Source: Microbotryomycetes sp. JL201
Lineage: Eukaryota; Basidiomycota; Microbotryomycetes
Direction: 5' to 3'
NCBI GenBank assembly: GCA_033819885.1
Contig: JAQYUZ010000044.1
Span: 62,001 to 126,000, forward strand
Length of the DNA: 64,000 nucleotides
Under the pieces are notes generated by a model that saw only the letters and a list, made by a program, of their open reading frames with translations, was not told the origin of the DNA and did no database searches. Made by a program: the position numbers and the translations under genes. Shown in pieces: positions 22,917 to 35,973 of this stretch (the stretch's first letter is position 1; every line of letters begins with the position of its first letter).

Positions 22917-25618
22917 TCAGACGCCGCCACCACTCTTCTCCACTGGAATCGCCGCGCCGCTGTGACGCTGTCCACCACGCGGCGTCGCGCTTGACTCGCC
23001 TCGGTTTGATGACGGATCCACTTTGGCGATAATGTCCGAGAACGCCGTCGAGAGCGACAATTCTTTCACACCAGCGCACACATCCAGGTACTCTCGGAAC
23101 TCGATCTTGCCGTCTCTGTCGACGTCAACCTCGCGCAAGATGGATGCGACCGTTTCCTTTGGCACGTCGTATCCTAATTTACGCATCGTTCTCGCCAGAT
23201 CTCTTACGTTGATCTTGCCGTCTTTATCGAAATCGATCTCTTGAAACTTGCTCTTGAGTTGTTGCAGCTCGTCAGGGTTGAAAATCGTTCGAGCAAGCAC
23301 TTCATCCTCAATCTCGAGGTGTTGCTTGTGCCTTCCCGCACGCACATCGTCCATCGTCAATTTGCCAACTCGACTTTCTGCCAAACCCATCGAGCTCAAA
23401 AACTTTGTAGCTTCCTTGAACTCTTGCTGTTGACGTTTCTTGGACCAGCCAAGCTCGACGGCCATCAAATCAATCACTTTCGGCAACGCCTCGAGCGCAG
23501 CTTCTGCGTTCAAGAAGGACAATCGAGTCCGTCGAGCAATCACATCGACAGCTTTGCTAGCGTACTCGCGACGGCATGCCCACTTGACCTCTGCGTCAAT
23601 GTAAGGATACGACGTGTCTAATCGAGTACCGTGCACGGGCCATCTCAACCCTGTCGGCTCGGCCATCGAACAAACGGCCCAGGCTCGATCACCGTACTCG
23701 TCCGCGAGGTGTTTGGCAACATCAGACTCGAGACCGAATTGCTGAATCAGTTTGATGAACATCAATTTGTCCCATCCTGCGCTGCCAATCAGTTGTAGCC
23801 TTGTCGTGACGCAACCACGAGCTGGCTCGAGGTTGAACTCCTTGACAGCTCGGTCGACTGTTTCTTCGGCCATTGCGCGGTAGGTCGTCCATTTTCCGCC
23901 AGCGATCGTCAGCAAGCCCGATTTGGACACGTTGATCATGTGATTCCGAACGAGAGATTGCGTGTCTTTTGCGTCCGGATCGGAGACAAGCGGCCGCAAG
24001 CCACTCCATGCGGACAGTATGTCTCCTCTTCTAACTCGAATCGAGGGTGACAAATAATTGCGAACCTCGTTCAAAATCCATTCGATCTCTTCTTCTTTCG
24101 GCACCGGGTGTTGTTCGACAGCAGCAGGAGAGTCTGTAGTTCCTGCGATAGTATTGCCTTGCCAAGGCAAGAAGAAGATGACTCGACCATCAGAAGTGGC
24201 GGGATCAATCAAGCCGATCTTTGACGGGGCATAGTAGTTGGGCAGCGTAATGTGGACGCCGGAAGCTGGCGAGACAATCTTCTGAGTGCCTGGTTCGTCC
24301 ATTTCGCGGATTCCGTCCGTGAATGGACCGGTGGCATTAATAACACCCTAAAGCGATCGAGGATCAGGACCGAAGCCCTAGTATCACACTAGAGGGACGC
24401 TCCACTGACCTTTGCCTTCGTGTCCCACTCGCGACCAGTCAGATTGTCCTTCATCCTCGCTCCGGTGATTTTGCCTTCTGCGTTCTTGATCAAGCTCGTC
24501 ACCGTTGTATGGTTGGCTGCTACGGCGCCGTATTGGACCGCCGTCATGACAAGTGCCATGTTCATGCGAGAATCATTATGTTGACCATCGTAGTAAACGA
24601 CCGCGCCGCGCAAACCGTCGGCCTTGAGCATAGGGAACGCCTCGAGCGCCTTGCCTTTGCCGAGCACGTATGACGATTCCATATTTTGTTTGCCGGCAAG
24701 AATGTCGTACATCTTGCAGCCCGCGTAGAAGTAAGGGATCTGCCACCAGCTGTGCACGCGTACTCCCATGATCAGTGATTCAGACACTTGTACAGGTGAT
24801 TTGTTCAAACGCACGTATAAATCGGCAGCATGATGGGCAGCGAATGTGAGAGGTATGGTGCAGTGTGCAGGAAAGTCTTGCGCTCGTGCAAGGCTTCTCT
24901 GACAAGTTTGTACTGCTCATAATCGAGTTCCATGACTGCTTTTTGAAGGTATCGCACACCACCGTGCACAAGCTTTGTAGATTTCGACGACGTGCCTGGA
25001 GTCATAGCAAGTTGGTCACCCCATTCATGAATGTGAAGGATCTGTGCTGCACAGCTGCCCTGCAAAGGTCTCACCTGAACTGAAATCGTCTCGTTCGACG
25101 ATGGCCACCTTGAGACCGCGCGTCGCGGCATCGAGTGCGACGCCTGCACCAGTAGCTCCACCACCAACAATCAACAAATCAAATTCTCCAGCAGACTCTT
25201 TTCCTCCAGGAACGACGAGTGGCGCTTTGTCGTCCACGGCAGATGCGGGCTTCTCGCCACTCATTCCCGCTGCGCCGTCGCCAAGACCGACAAGTGAACT
25301 CGCTTTCGTCAACATTCCCGACACAATTGAGGTTTTTTCATCAGGACAACCAAGCGCAGCGAGCATTTCCGCGCGAGTCGGAGGAGTCCATGTCGACGAA
25401 GGCCGATCCAACTTTTGACTCTGGTTCAGCGGACCACTTGATTCGAGTCGTAAATGTCTAGAGCCGTAATACAATGCTTGTGGATCGGTTGGCATGTCGT
25501 CCGTGTCATCGTGTGAAGAATTGAGAACGACGGCGGCACCGACGAGCGACGCTGCGGCGCCTGCACCAATCCAAACACGGCGCCTCGACGGCGCTAGGCG
25601 AGTCAACAAGCGCGACAT
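22917..25618 (-). CDS. GUT2: FAD glycerol-3-phosphate dehydrogenase with EF-hands
   Basis: Mitochondrial inner-membrane enzyme oxidising glycerol-3-phosphate to dihydroxyacetone phosphate and passing electrons to ubiquinone. Four exons (25075-25618, 24815-24995, 24410-24749, 22917-24347) encode 831 residues. A basic presequence and one helix ([18 protein letters not shown]) are followed by the FAD motif [20 protein letters not shown]. Further marks are [33 protein letters not shown] and [16 protein letters not shown]. The C-terminus carries two EF-hands with complete loops, [12 protein letters not shown] and [12 protein letters not shown], as in animal GPD2 and unlike budding-yeast Gut2. Calcium activation is therefore likely (inference). 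A Gly/Ser tail of about 35 residues follows. Start at the ATG 25616-25618. Confidence 0.95.
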
Positions 25619-26791
25619 GATGGCGAACGCCCTTCTAGGTCGATCAAGCGAGATTGAGAGCTCGTGCGAGCGATTGTCCGGAGTTTGTGCGACCGAAACG
25701 AACGAGCGCCGACGACGTCACGGCAAACCAAAAGTCTGTTTGCCCGCAGTCGAGACGAGTGCGCAAGGCAATTGCAGTGTCAGCTTCGAGGATTGACAGG
25801 GGACAACGAATAAGCTGGTTCGGGATATTTTGACTGTTGCGATCGAGTCGGCTCGGCTTGATAAAGCCGACGAACGCATAAATCACCGGGCAATGTCAAG
25901 ACAAGGTCGTAAAGGATAGAGACACAAGGTATGGCAAGAACATTGAGCGAGACGTGCTCGTGTGCACATTGCAGATTTGACTTGTGCCACAAATCCGTTG
26001 AATGGCCCACAAAGACGACGGTGGCGGATAGCGAGGCTATGAATCCATGTCGGGCCGAGAGCGCAGCACTGGTCCTTTCTGAGCACGTATGGGACGGCTT
26101 TGAGACCTTTGAAATGCGATCCTTGACGAGCGCTGGCCCATGAACGCCACAATTCGAGAGAGGCCAAAGCGTTTACTAGCAGGGCGCGCGCACTCACCGT
26201 TTGGCCGCTGGTGATTGGTACAGATGCTCTTGAGTATGGCCTTTGAGCCTAGGAGCCAGCGGGTCACGGGTGCGTATGATTGAAACCGCGCTTCGCAACT
26301 GGTTTGGCCGTCTCCGTGGGTCCTCCTGTCTTTTCCTGAACCACCTGCGGGTCTTACCCCAGATCCCGTTTTAGTGTAATCGATACAAGGTCGAAAAGGA
26401 CCTCTGACGCCAACGGAGCGACAGAAGCGAAGCACTTTTTAAACACAAAGGAGCAAGCTCGGGTCCTTTCGAATCTCTTCTGAGTCGATGCAAAACGGAT
26501 CGGCTCACGGGCCGCTGTGCCGCGCGTGCGCCACACGTGCGTCCACCTTGACCACCACCTCTTGAATGGAGAGACTCTTCAATGACAATGGACAATGTCG
26601 TGCAGTGTGTTCCGAGCATACTCCCAGTTTCCGCGAACGTCACGTGACCTGCTCCGGATACTGAATTTCTTGTTTTCCAAGCAACGTGAGACACACAAGC
26701 CGAATTATGTACGAAACGAGCTTCGCAGCCGATGCAATGATCCCCGCGGCATATCTGGACAGTCTGAACAGAGCGAAAAAGCAGCGGATTC
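25619..26791. other. Long intergenic region upstream of GUT2
   Basis: 1173 bases without a gene I can support. It lies between the GUT2 start and the NmrA-like stop, so most of it is upstream sequence for GUT2. Short frames on both strands lack splice-consistent continuation or family resemblance. No tRNA B-box was found here. Confidence 0.35.
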
Positions 26792-28180
26792 CTACTTTCT
26801 GGTACGCCTCTTTTTTGACTTTGGCTTGAGGTCGTCTTCATAGTCCGAGAAGAATTCGCTCAAGCCGGTTACAGGTTGACCGGTGACGGGTTCGAATGCC
26901 AGTGTCGAGACGTCTTTGCGGTTGTGCGTAAGAGAATCAGAGTCATTTTTGCATGAAAGAATCGACCTTAGTCCACTACTCACAGTTGGTCTTGCCCTAT
27001 CATCGCGTTGATCATTGTCCCAACGTCAGCATGCCAACAGAGCTGTCTTGTCAGTCCCGTCAACGGACCTGTTTGACAAGCGAGTAGTACTCCATCAGGT
27101 ATTCCTTCTCGCTCGAGTCTAACTCGTCGTTGGGAACGCTGTTCAGTACTTTTTTGGCCTCCTTGTCTGAAATTGATTCAAAGCTGAGCGTTTGGTTAAA
27201 CGCCTGAGACGCCGCTTCTGCCAATTCTGGACCAGACACGAGCATCGGACCAGTGAGCGTAATGATCTGGCCTCTGACTTGGTCAGACAAGCCGTGCGGG
27301 CCTTTCGACGTGATAATCTTGGCCAAGAGGAGAGCAACATCGCCCAAGAGCACCTGCTTGCGCATCATGTCGTCAGCACTCTATTTCCGGCGGGTAGCGC
27401 GTACAAGACGTCAGGACTTGCTGGAGCAAATTTGTGATCCTCGTCGATTGGAAGAGGCAATTTGGCTTCTCCTTTGACTTGGGATGCGTCTGGACCCGTC
27501 CGCGGCGAGTCAGCTTGCACTAGGGGATATGATGGAATTCGCTCACAATCCAGCAGGTTTTCAGCATAAAAGCCGGCTCTGACGATACAAGGCGAGTGCG
27601 CCGTGTCTTCCGTCTCTGGATCAGACTTTGGCTGCATTACGGCTGTCTCGAGGTCGATAAACTCTCGCAAGTGGGGTTGCTGGTCACGGTTGGCATAGTC
27701 TGCTCCTGCGCTTGACAGTAGACAAACATTCGTGACCTGCTTGGACTGTTTCATGGCTTTGGTGGCTGCAACCAAAGTGTCAGCGGCGGGGCGAGCAAAG
27801 TTTGACGAGAAATTGTTCACCTGTACGGACGATTTTCACCTTGTCCTGCTCGGAACCGTCAGTTATCTTTCGTTCAATCGTGAGTGCGTGCTCACCGAGA
27901 CGGCGGGAGGGATGACGAGCATGGTATCGATGCCCGAGATCGAGGCGGTCAAGTCGTCCACGTCTGCGTTGGTGATATCAAGCACGACGCAACCCATCTC
28001 TTTCAGGTCGTCTTGACCATGTTTTCCGTAACACAAGGCCGTCACGCTGGTCACATCTTTTTTAAACATGTCGCTCGTCAGCAAGTCGCACACGGCCAAT
28101 CCCGTGTGGCCACCGGCACTGAGCACGCCAATGTTGCGAGGCTGCTTTGCGTCGTTCGAGTCTTTGTGAGAGGGCGCCAT
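26792..28180 (-). CDS. NmrA-like NAD(P)-binding protein
   Basis: Atypical short-chain dehydrogenase of the NmrA/HSCARG type; such proteins bind NAD(P) and often act as redox sensors or reductases. Seven exons (27896-28180, 27821-27845, 27547-27765, 27422-27489, 27069-27353, 26984-26996, 26792-26913) encode 338 residues. Landmarks: nucleotide-binding VLSAGGHTGLAVCDLL, TNVCLLSSAGADYANRDQQP, HLREFIDLETAVM, IVRAGFYAENLL, GDVALLLAKI, and near the end GKTNYVSTLAFEPVTGQPV. A basic KSKKRRTRK tail could be a nuclear signal. Exon 6 is a 13-base micro-exon encoding GKTN plus one base, and exon 2 is 25 bases. The intron at 27421 has a GC donor. Substrate unknown. Confidence 0.85.
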
Positions 28181-28768
28181 GGATGTCGTAAGAGCGTGAA
28201 TGAGACGCGAAATCCAAAGAGCGAGAGAGCGAATGACGCCGCTCGCGGCGAGCTGGGAAGACTCCTCGAGAGGTGATGACGGCAGGCCGTGTGTCGCAGT
28301 GCTGGACGGCTACCGTACTCGTGCATTCAGCTCGCGAGGCGAGAATTGCTTGCAATTATATTTCCAGAGTAGTCACGTGACCCGTCGACTCCGGACAACA
28401 TGGCTCGAAGTGACCGCGCTACCTTGCTTGATAGCAGAAAGTTTGTAGCAGTGAGAGCTGGTTGGCTACCTCACGAAACAAAGAGGCACAGCGCGCCGCG
28501 GCCGGACTCGAGGCTGCGCTCCCACTCGGGCCGAAGACGATTTTGTGGAGAGAGGCGGTCCAATGCGGCTCATCCTCTCACGCGTTGTCACCCAGCACAT
28601 AGTCTACACCAGACACCGTTGTGAGTTTGCTGCACCGACGGGCTTTTCCTGTGCTTGGCAGCACCATTGCCATCCGTTTCCGCAACTGGCGTTGCTGGCT
28701 CGGCGTATGGCGCGACCACGGCTGACGACAGACATCTTCGACAGGCGAAACGCCTTTAATATATAGAA
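28181..28768. promoter_or_regulatory. Divergent region, NmrA-like and FAH genes
   Basis: 588 bases between divergent starts, probably holding both promoters. An AT-rich TTTAATATATAG directly precedes the fumarylacetoacetase ATG. No gene found. Confidence 0.4.
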
Positions 28769-30358
28769 ATGGGATCCATCGCATCGCCTTCATGGCTCGA
28801 GTACACTGAAGACTCTCACTTTTCGATTGCAAACGTTCCCTTCGGAATCGTTTCCACAACCGCTCAGCCTGAACGCAAGGTCGTAGCGACGCGCATCGGC
28901 GAGCATGTAGTCGATTTGAGTGTCATCGAAGAGCACGGCTTGCTCGCGGAGGCTTTCGGCAATGACAAGACAAAGTATTTCGCCGAGGCAAGTTGCGACT
29001 CGGCGCCAATTGCTTGGCTTTGCTGATTGAGCATTCCTTCTAGCCCACTTTGAACGAGTTTGCTGCTTTGCCTCGACAAATTCGAGCTGCCGTACGCGCC
29101 TCTATTCAAACCCTGCTTTCTGCCAATTCGTCGACTCTTCGCGACGACTCGTCTCTGCGTTCTCGTGCGATTCACTCTATTCAAGACGTCAAGATGCACC
29201 TTCCTTTTCGTGTCGGTGACTTTGTGGATTACTCTGTCTTTCCGGCTCATGGCATCGGAGCAGGTCGAGCGATTTTCGGACCCGACACAAAGTTGCCACC
29301 GTCTTTTGCTGCCATGCCAATGGCTTATAACGGTCGTGCTGGCACAGTCACCATCAATGAAGAGATCACGAGGCCTCAGGGTCAACTGCGCGCCTTCAGC
29401 GCAGAGCGAGAAGTGACGGTCGGAGAATGCAAAGCCCTTGATTGGGAATTTGAGATTGTAAGCAAACGTGCCGAAATCAGAGAAAGATTCACATTGACCG
29501 GAGAGATTTTTTTTTTGTTTTTTCTCGCCTAGGGCGTCTTTGTCTCGACGCCGTCAGAGGTTGATACGTACTTGACGCCGGACCAAGCGCAAAACCATGT
29601 TTTCGGTTATGTTATTCTCAACGATTGGTCGGCGCGCGATGTACAGGCATTTGAGATGGTACCGCTCGGCCCGTTCAACGGCAAATCGTTTGCCACCGTG
29701 AGTTTGAAGACAAGAGATTGATCGAAACCCTTATTGTCGCGACATGGCTTGACATTATTTGCACAGACTATCACGCCATGGGTTGTGACGGCAGAAGCTT
29801 TGTCAGAGTTTGCGGCGCCGTTGCCAGAGCGCATGACCGACATGCCATTCCAACAACCCGAATACCTTGCTACTGCTGCCGATGCCAAGCCCAACTTTCA
29901 CGTCAATTGCGAAACGAGGCTGCATTGTACGCTTCGCTTGGCGTGATCCTATGACAAGATGCTGATGGTGAATCTTGCCGTCGCTTACAGTGGCATCGAA
30001 CCCGTCCGCTGGTCACGTCATTTCTCGAGCGACGTTCGCCGACGCGTACTGGTCGTTCCCGCAACTGATTGCGCACCAAACATACAATGGCAGTCCGGTG
30101 TTTACAGGAGACTTGCTCGGTTCTGGAACAATTTCGAATTGGACAGATGATTCGAAAGGTTGCATGCTCGAGTTGAGTGTCGGTGGCAAACAACCTTTGC
30201 TGGTGGGCCCGAACCAGGAGCAAAGGAGATGGATTGAAGATGGTGACGAGGTTGTCATGAGTGCTTGGGCTGGTGGTGAAGGGCAGCAAAAAGTTGGATT
30301 CGGAGAGCTGAGGGGCAAGATTCGTCCTGCAAAGGTTCTGAGGAGAGCGCAGGAGTAG
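28769..30358 (+). CDS. FAH: Fumarylacetoacetase
   Basis: Last enzyme of tyrosine catabolism, hydrolysing fumarylacetoacetate to fumarate and acetoacetate. Five exons (28769-28987, 29044-29457, 29533-29697, 29767-29926, 29991-30358) encode 441 residues, the usual length of the fungal and animal enzyme. Visible: N-terminal SH3-like region with FSIANVPFGIVST, then DFVDYSVFPAHGIGAGRAIF, PMAYNGRAGTV with metal-site Glu and Asp residues downstream, HVFGYVILNDWSARDVQAFE, GPFNGKSFATTITPWVV, and SPVFTGDLLGSGTISNW. The first intron has a GC donor (GCAAGT at 28988). No other tyrosine-degradation gene (homogentisate dioxygenase, maleylacetoacetate isomerase) lies in the window, so there is no visible gene cluster. 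Confidence 0.95.
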
Positions 30359-31130
30359 GCAGAACACGCCATTTGGTGATCATGTATTGTCATAGATGTG
30401 CCGTCATCATGCGAGATTTTGGCATTCGTTCTCATTGTGTAGACGGAATGCGAGAGGTGGCGAACTCTTGCGAGTCGACATCGCCGTTTTGCCCAGCTCG
30501 TACCCGACCTGGCACCCTCGACGCCTATCCCCGCCAGTACCTGCTTGATAACGACCCAAGTGCCGTTCAGATTTGTGGGTGCGGCTGGGCAGTCACTTGC
30601 TAGTGTGCGCGGATCCGGGCGAGTTCATCGACGATTCAAGGCTCGGCAGGATCGCTGCGGCTTAATTTGAGATCGGTGCAATCATCTTGAATTTCTCATG
30701 TGAGTAGCCTGCTGACTCGCACTGCACCGTGAGCCCATTTGCTGCAGGAATGACGCACTCGCCTGGCTGTTGCCTGCGTCGCTCGCACCGTACACACGCG
30801 CTATGGGCCAACGCAGTCATATGATGTTCGTGATCAGATTGTCAGTGCCGACGTGTGTGCCGAAACGGCTATATACACGCAGCCTCGCTCGAAAGGACTA
30901 GGACGGGGAAAGCGCGCTGCAGCGTGGTGCATCCAGAGGGCAACCCAAAGTCGCTCAAAGATGCGTGCAAGGACGTTTCGAGGTCTCGCAGCTCTAGACA
31001 TCCGCCGACGCTCGTGATGGGCACTTGCACACATCGCGCTCAGGCCCCTCGAACATCTGCAGCTGATTTGCTCAAGTCTGACTACTTTTCGTACCCTTTT
31101 GCATCAGAACAAACTCTCCGACAGCCCAAG
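30359..31130. promoter_or_regulatory. Intergenic region upstream of RAD3
   Basis: 772 bases between FAH and RAD3, both on the plus strand. It should contain the FAH terminator and RAD3 promoter. I see no gene in it. Confidence 0.35.
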
Positions 31131-34100
31131 ATGAGGTTTCATATCGATGACATGGAGTTCATCTTCCCGTACGACAAGATGTATCCGGGTCCGTCTGCCA
31201 CTTTGGGCGGAGCCGCGAATAGTGCCGACTAACTCGACATGTAACAGAGCAATATGCCTACGTGCATGACCTCAAACGGTCGCTCGACGCTCACGGTCAC
31301 TGTGTACTCGAAATGCCGTCAGGCACAGGCAAGACGGTGTCGCTTTTATCGCTCATCGTGTCGTACCAGTATCACGAGCGCAAAGAAGGCCGTCCCGAAC
31401 GCAAGCTCATTTATTGCTCGCGCACAGTGCCAGAGATCGAAAAGGCACTTGCAGAACTGAAACGCTTGATGAAGTATCGCAAAGACGTTTACGGCATCGA
31501 CGACGGCGAATTTCTCGGACTCGGCTTGTCGGCGCGCAAGAACTTGTGCATCCATCCCGAGGCACGTTCATACTTTCCGACGCGTTCGGTCGCGCTGACC
31601 TTGCTGGCATGCAGGTTCGGTCGGAGAAGAAAGGCAAAGCCGTCGACGCCAGGTGTCGAGACATGACGAGCGCAATGGCCAAGCAAAAGTGGGAGAGCGA
31701 TCCAGACAGTGTCGAGCTGTGCTCATTCCATGAAGTGCGCACACGACTTCAGCTCACACTGTCATCTGTCTAATTTTCCTTGCGTTTCGCCGTGCAGGAA
31801 CTCGGCAAGCTGGATCAAGAACACTTGCTGCCAATGGGTGTGCACACGCTCGATGACGTCAAGGCGTACGGCATTCGTCACGGTATCTGCCCGTACTTTG
31901 CTACACGTCGCATGGTGAGTGAAGATCCTCGAACGCCGAAGCACCGTTCCCGACTGACTTGTCGACGCCTTAGTTTTCTCACGCCAGCGTCATCATTTAC
32001 TCTTTCCACTACCTGCTTGACCCCAAAGTGGCAGAACTCGTCTCAAAGGAAATGAGCAAGGATTCTATCGTCGTATTTGACGAGGCTCACAATATCGACA
32101 ACGTGTGCATGGAAAGTTTGTCCATCGAATTGACGCGGCCGATGCTCGACAGTGCGGCCAAGAATGTCGAGAAGCTGAACGAGCGGATCAAAGAGTGAGC
32201 TTGAGCTTCGTATTGCTCGGCGGGGCAGGAAAAGCTTACGTGACTTTGACAGGATCAAAGAAACCGATGCGTCAAAGCTCGAGGACGAGTACCGCAAGCT
32301 CGTAGAGGGTTTGCGAGCGGGAGACACGGCAGATGGTGCAGGCGAGGAGGATGATTTTATGGCGAATCCAGGTCAGTCTTTGTGGCGCTCTTCGCGTCTC
32401 GCCAGCTGAAATCTCGCGGACAGTGCTACCAACGGAGTTGCTTGACGAGGCTGTGCCCGGCAACATTCGTCGCGCCGAGCACTTTACGGCGTTTATGGCG
32501 CGCTTTGTCGAGTACCTCAAAGTAGGTCGCTCTTAGAGCTCTCTGTCCATGTAGGTGAGCTGACAATCTGCGCAGACACGCATGCGCGTACTCCATGTTG
32601 TCGCCGAAACGCCGCTGTCGTTTCTGCAGCATTTGAAAGACATTACATTCATCGAACGCAAACCACTCAAGTGAGTCCTCATGGCTATCCTCTCGACGTC
32701 GTGATATCTCATCATGCCCACAAAGGTTTTGCTCGGATCGCCTGTCGATGTTGTTGCGTACGCTCGAGCTGACCCGATTGGACGAGTATTCGCCATTGCA
32801 AAAAGTGTCGGCGTTCGCAACATTATGCGCAACTTACGACAAGGGTTTCAGGTTGATACTCGAGCCGTTTGAGACGGACAATGCAACGGTCCCAAACCCC
32901 GTCTTTCATCTCGTCTGCCTCGACCCTTCTTTGGCAATCGCGCCAGTCTTTGAGCGATTTTCGAGCGTCATCATCACAAGTGGAACGCTGTCGCCGCTGG
33001 ATATGTATCCTAAAATGCTCGGATTCGAGGCCACCGTGCTCGAGTCTTATGTGATGACGCTCTCGCGAGATTGTTTCTTGCCATTGGTCAGTCGCGGCTT
33101 GTTGCACACCTACTGCTGTTGGCTAATGTTTCAGCTCAGGTCGTCACACGCGGCGCCGATCAAGTCGAAATCTCGTCAAGGTTTGAAGTGCGCAACGATC
33201 CAGCCGTTGTGCGCAACTTTGGTGCGCTCTTGATCGAGTTTTGCAAGGCAGTACCGGACGGAATCGTCGCATTTTTCCCCAGTTATCTGTACATGGAGTC
33301 TATCGTGTCGGCCTGGATGGAGATGGGTATCTTGAACGAGGTCACCAAGCACAAATTGATTTTCATCGAGACGCCCGACGCGCCCGAAACCAGTTTGGCC
33401 CTTGACAACTACCGAAGGGTGAGTCTTGTGAATCCAGCTTCTCGTCTGTGCCTGACGAGCGCGTGGATTTGCAGGCTTGCGACAATGGCAGAGGTGCCGT
33501 CTTGCTTTCTGTCGCTCGAGGCAAAGTTTCGGAAGGCATCGATTTCGACCACAACTATGGGCGAGCTGTAATCATGTTTGGTATTCCGTACCAGGTGCGT
33601 TCATCATTACGTCTTGATTTTCTCTTTATTGATCGATTCCGTACGCCTGCAGTACACCGAGTCACGAATCCTGAAAGCCCGCCTAGAATATATGCGAGAC
33701 GCGTACCGTATCCGCGAGAACGATTATTTGACGTTTGACGCTATGCGACATGCCGCACAATGTGTCGGACGTGTCTTGCGCGGAAAGACAGACTACGGGC
33801 TCATGATCTTTGCAGACAAGGTGCGCCTATTATTGGTCATAAGATTAGACGACTTTGCTGACGATGCTGACGATGCTGTACTACAGCGCTTTGCCAAAGC
33901 TGACAAGGTGTGTCCATACTCGAGCGTCGACCGTAATGCGACTTTGACTGAGGGCTGGAAACGCGCAGAGGTCAAAATTACCAAAGTGGATCGGCTCCTA
34001 CATCAAAGATTCAGATACCAATCTGTCTACTGACCTGGCCATCAGTCATTCGAAAAAGTTTTTGCGTGCGATGGCTCAACCGTTCGTTGAAAGTTCGAAA

Positions 34101-34391
34101 TCGGCTTGGGGCATGGATCAGGTGCGCTCACGGTTCCAAAATATGAATTACGCTTCTTTCTCTGGGTGCTCATGTTGACGTCCGTAGATCATGGAGAAGC
34201 AAGCGGGCTACGATCCGAACCGCAACCCTGACCTTGACGATGATGGCGATATTGCAATGGACGGTGGTGCTGCGGGTGACGACGATGACGCGTTTGATCG
34301 TGCCTTTGACGAGATTCCGGACGATGCCTTGTCGGGTCTGATGGCCATGACTGACGATCGGAATGGCATGGTCGTGGAGCCGGCGCACTGA
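31131..34391 (+). CDS. RAD3: TFIIH DNA helicase Rad3/XPD
   Basis: 5'-3' DNA helicase subunit of TFIIH, acting in nucleotide excision repair and transcription initiation. Fifteen exons sum to 815 residues, close to yeast Rad3. Landmarks: N-terminal [20 protein letters not shown], Walker [15 protein letters not shown], iron-sulphur cluster Cys region ([29 protein letters not shown]), DEAH box [46 protein letters not shown], and motif [22 protein letters not shown]. The C-terminus is acidic. Exon 13 (33887-33907) is only 21 bases. The intron at 31562, directly after the cluster-region Glu, has a GC donor (GCACGT). The start ATG gives [12 protein letters not shown], matching the family N-terminus. 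Confidence 0.97.
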
Positions 34392-34602
34392 ATTTTGTCT
34401 GTTTGCTTTCGTCTTTTGCGAGAGGATGTTGTTGAAAATTTAATTGAGTTGTCAGTGTAGCAGTTTTCAGACTCGCTACATTGCGCGACAGAATTGCTTT
34501 ATCTTCTTAGTGACGTCGTTTTTCTGTGCGACCGATTCTCGTTCACTGCTTGTCACGCGGCCTGCTGTATTCGCAGCCGAATCGACACATTCTCAATGCC
34601 GC

Positions 34603-35780
34603 ATGATAGACTCTAGCGAAGATGACGATGACGTACGTTACGGTCTCGACGACGACGGCGAGGACAACGTAACGATCAAATCGCTCCCGAGCGAGTTGCT
34701 GCTCGTCATTCTCGACTTTGCGAGTCCACCAGGCTGTCAATCCGTACAATCGACGCGTTCAAGGTACTCGTGGCTCCGATCGACGTCTATCGTGTGCAAA
34801 CAATTTACGAGGCCGAGTCAGGCGTTGCTGTACTCGAGCATCACGATATCTAATTCCGTTACGGCCACGAAATGGCTGGCCAGTCCTTTGTTAGGAATGT
34901 ATGCGACCAGAGAGTTGGATTTGGTTGGCGTGCACGCCGGGCCGGGATTGAGTGGCACGACGGCGACGAGGATCATCAGCAAGGCAGTTGGAGTACGCTG
35001 GCTCAGGTTGTCCGATTTCAAAAGGTTGAGCTGCAAGTTGTTGGCGAGCGACAGCCTTCGTTGTGAGCGCGTTTGACCTCACCTGGCCCCCGGTGGCGAT
35101 GCTGATCTCGGTGGACGACAGACCTGGACACGTTGGTCTTGCAGACCCCATTCCCTGACAAGGCAGCCGTGGTGGAATTGATTAACCTGCCATTCCGACT
35201 GCGGACGTTGCACGTGTACAATCGAGCGTACGAGCCTCGACTGCTCGAAAAGATCCTCGAAACGTCTCGCGGGTCGCTCACGTCGTTGCAGTTGTCGATC
35301 ACGCATTCTGCTGCCGCATATCCTGGCTTGTTGGCTGGGTTCCCGGCCGTCGCACCTACGTTGAAACGCCTCGAGCTTCACCATAGCCCGCCAAACGAGT
35401 TGATCGCCATGCTTGCGCTGTGTCCACGACTTGAACACATTCAGTGTCATCCTTCGACTAATATCGCCATGTTGCTCGATACTTTGCCTCAGGATGTTCG
35501 TCTTTATTCGCTCGAGGTGCGCACAGATTTTAATACGGTCGAAACATTGCGACTGCTCGGTTCAAGGTTGTTTGGACGAGATGCGACCCAAATTTTGTCA
35601 AAGTTGAGACATTTACGTGTCACTGGCATCGGCGAGTATGAATTGTACATGATGGGTCAACGCGCGTTTGTCGAGCAGGTGCAGGATCGAGGCATCAAGC
35701 TTGAACTTGAGGGCGGCGAGCTGAGCTCAAATTGGGCCGTACAAATGTGGCGGCCCGATCCAGTGGATAGAATGTTGTAA
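34603..35780 (+). CDS. F-box-like protein with LRR-type fold
   Basis: Two exons (34603-35062, 35122-35780) encode 372 residues. An acidic leader (SSEDDDDVRYGLDDDGEDN) is followed by an F-box-like helix, LPSELLLVILDF, near residue 30, then CKQFTRPSQALLYSSITI as in many fungal F-box proteins. The rest is Leu-rich with spacing suggestive of degenerate leucine-rich repeats (LRTLHVYNRAYEPRLLEKIL, LKRLELHHSPPNELIAML). Such proteins usually recruit substrates to SCF ubiquitin ligases, but no substrate can be inferred. The start is the first ATG, 212 bases after the RAD3 stop. The F-box call rests on a short motif. Confidence 0.7.
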
Positions 35781-35973
35781 TAGTCGTTGACACCGTGGCG
35801 CAGAGGTAGAAACGAACTGCTTTTGTTTGGCTATTAACAACAAGGAACAAGGCGACGGGCTGACATCTATCCAAAGCGCGGTGCCACCCAAAATCAAACT
35901 ATGAGGTAGTATCTACAACTTGCGTAAAATGGTCGTGTACACAGTATCTTTTCGATCGTAAGCGGGGCCCGGT

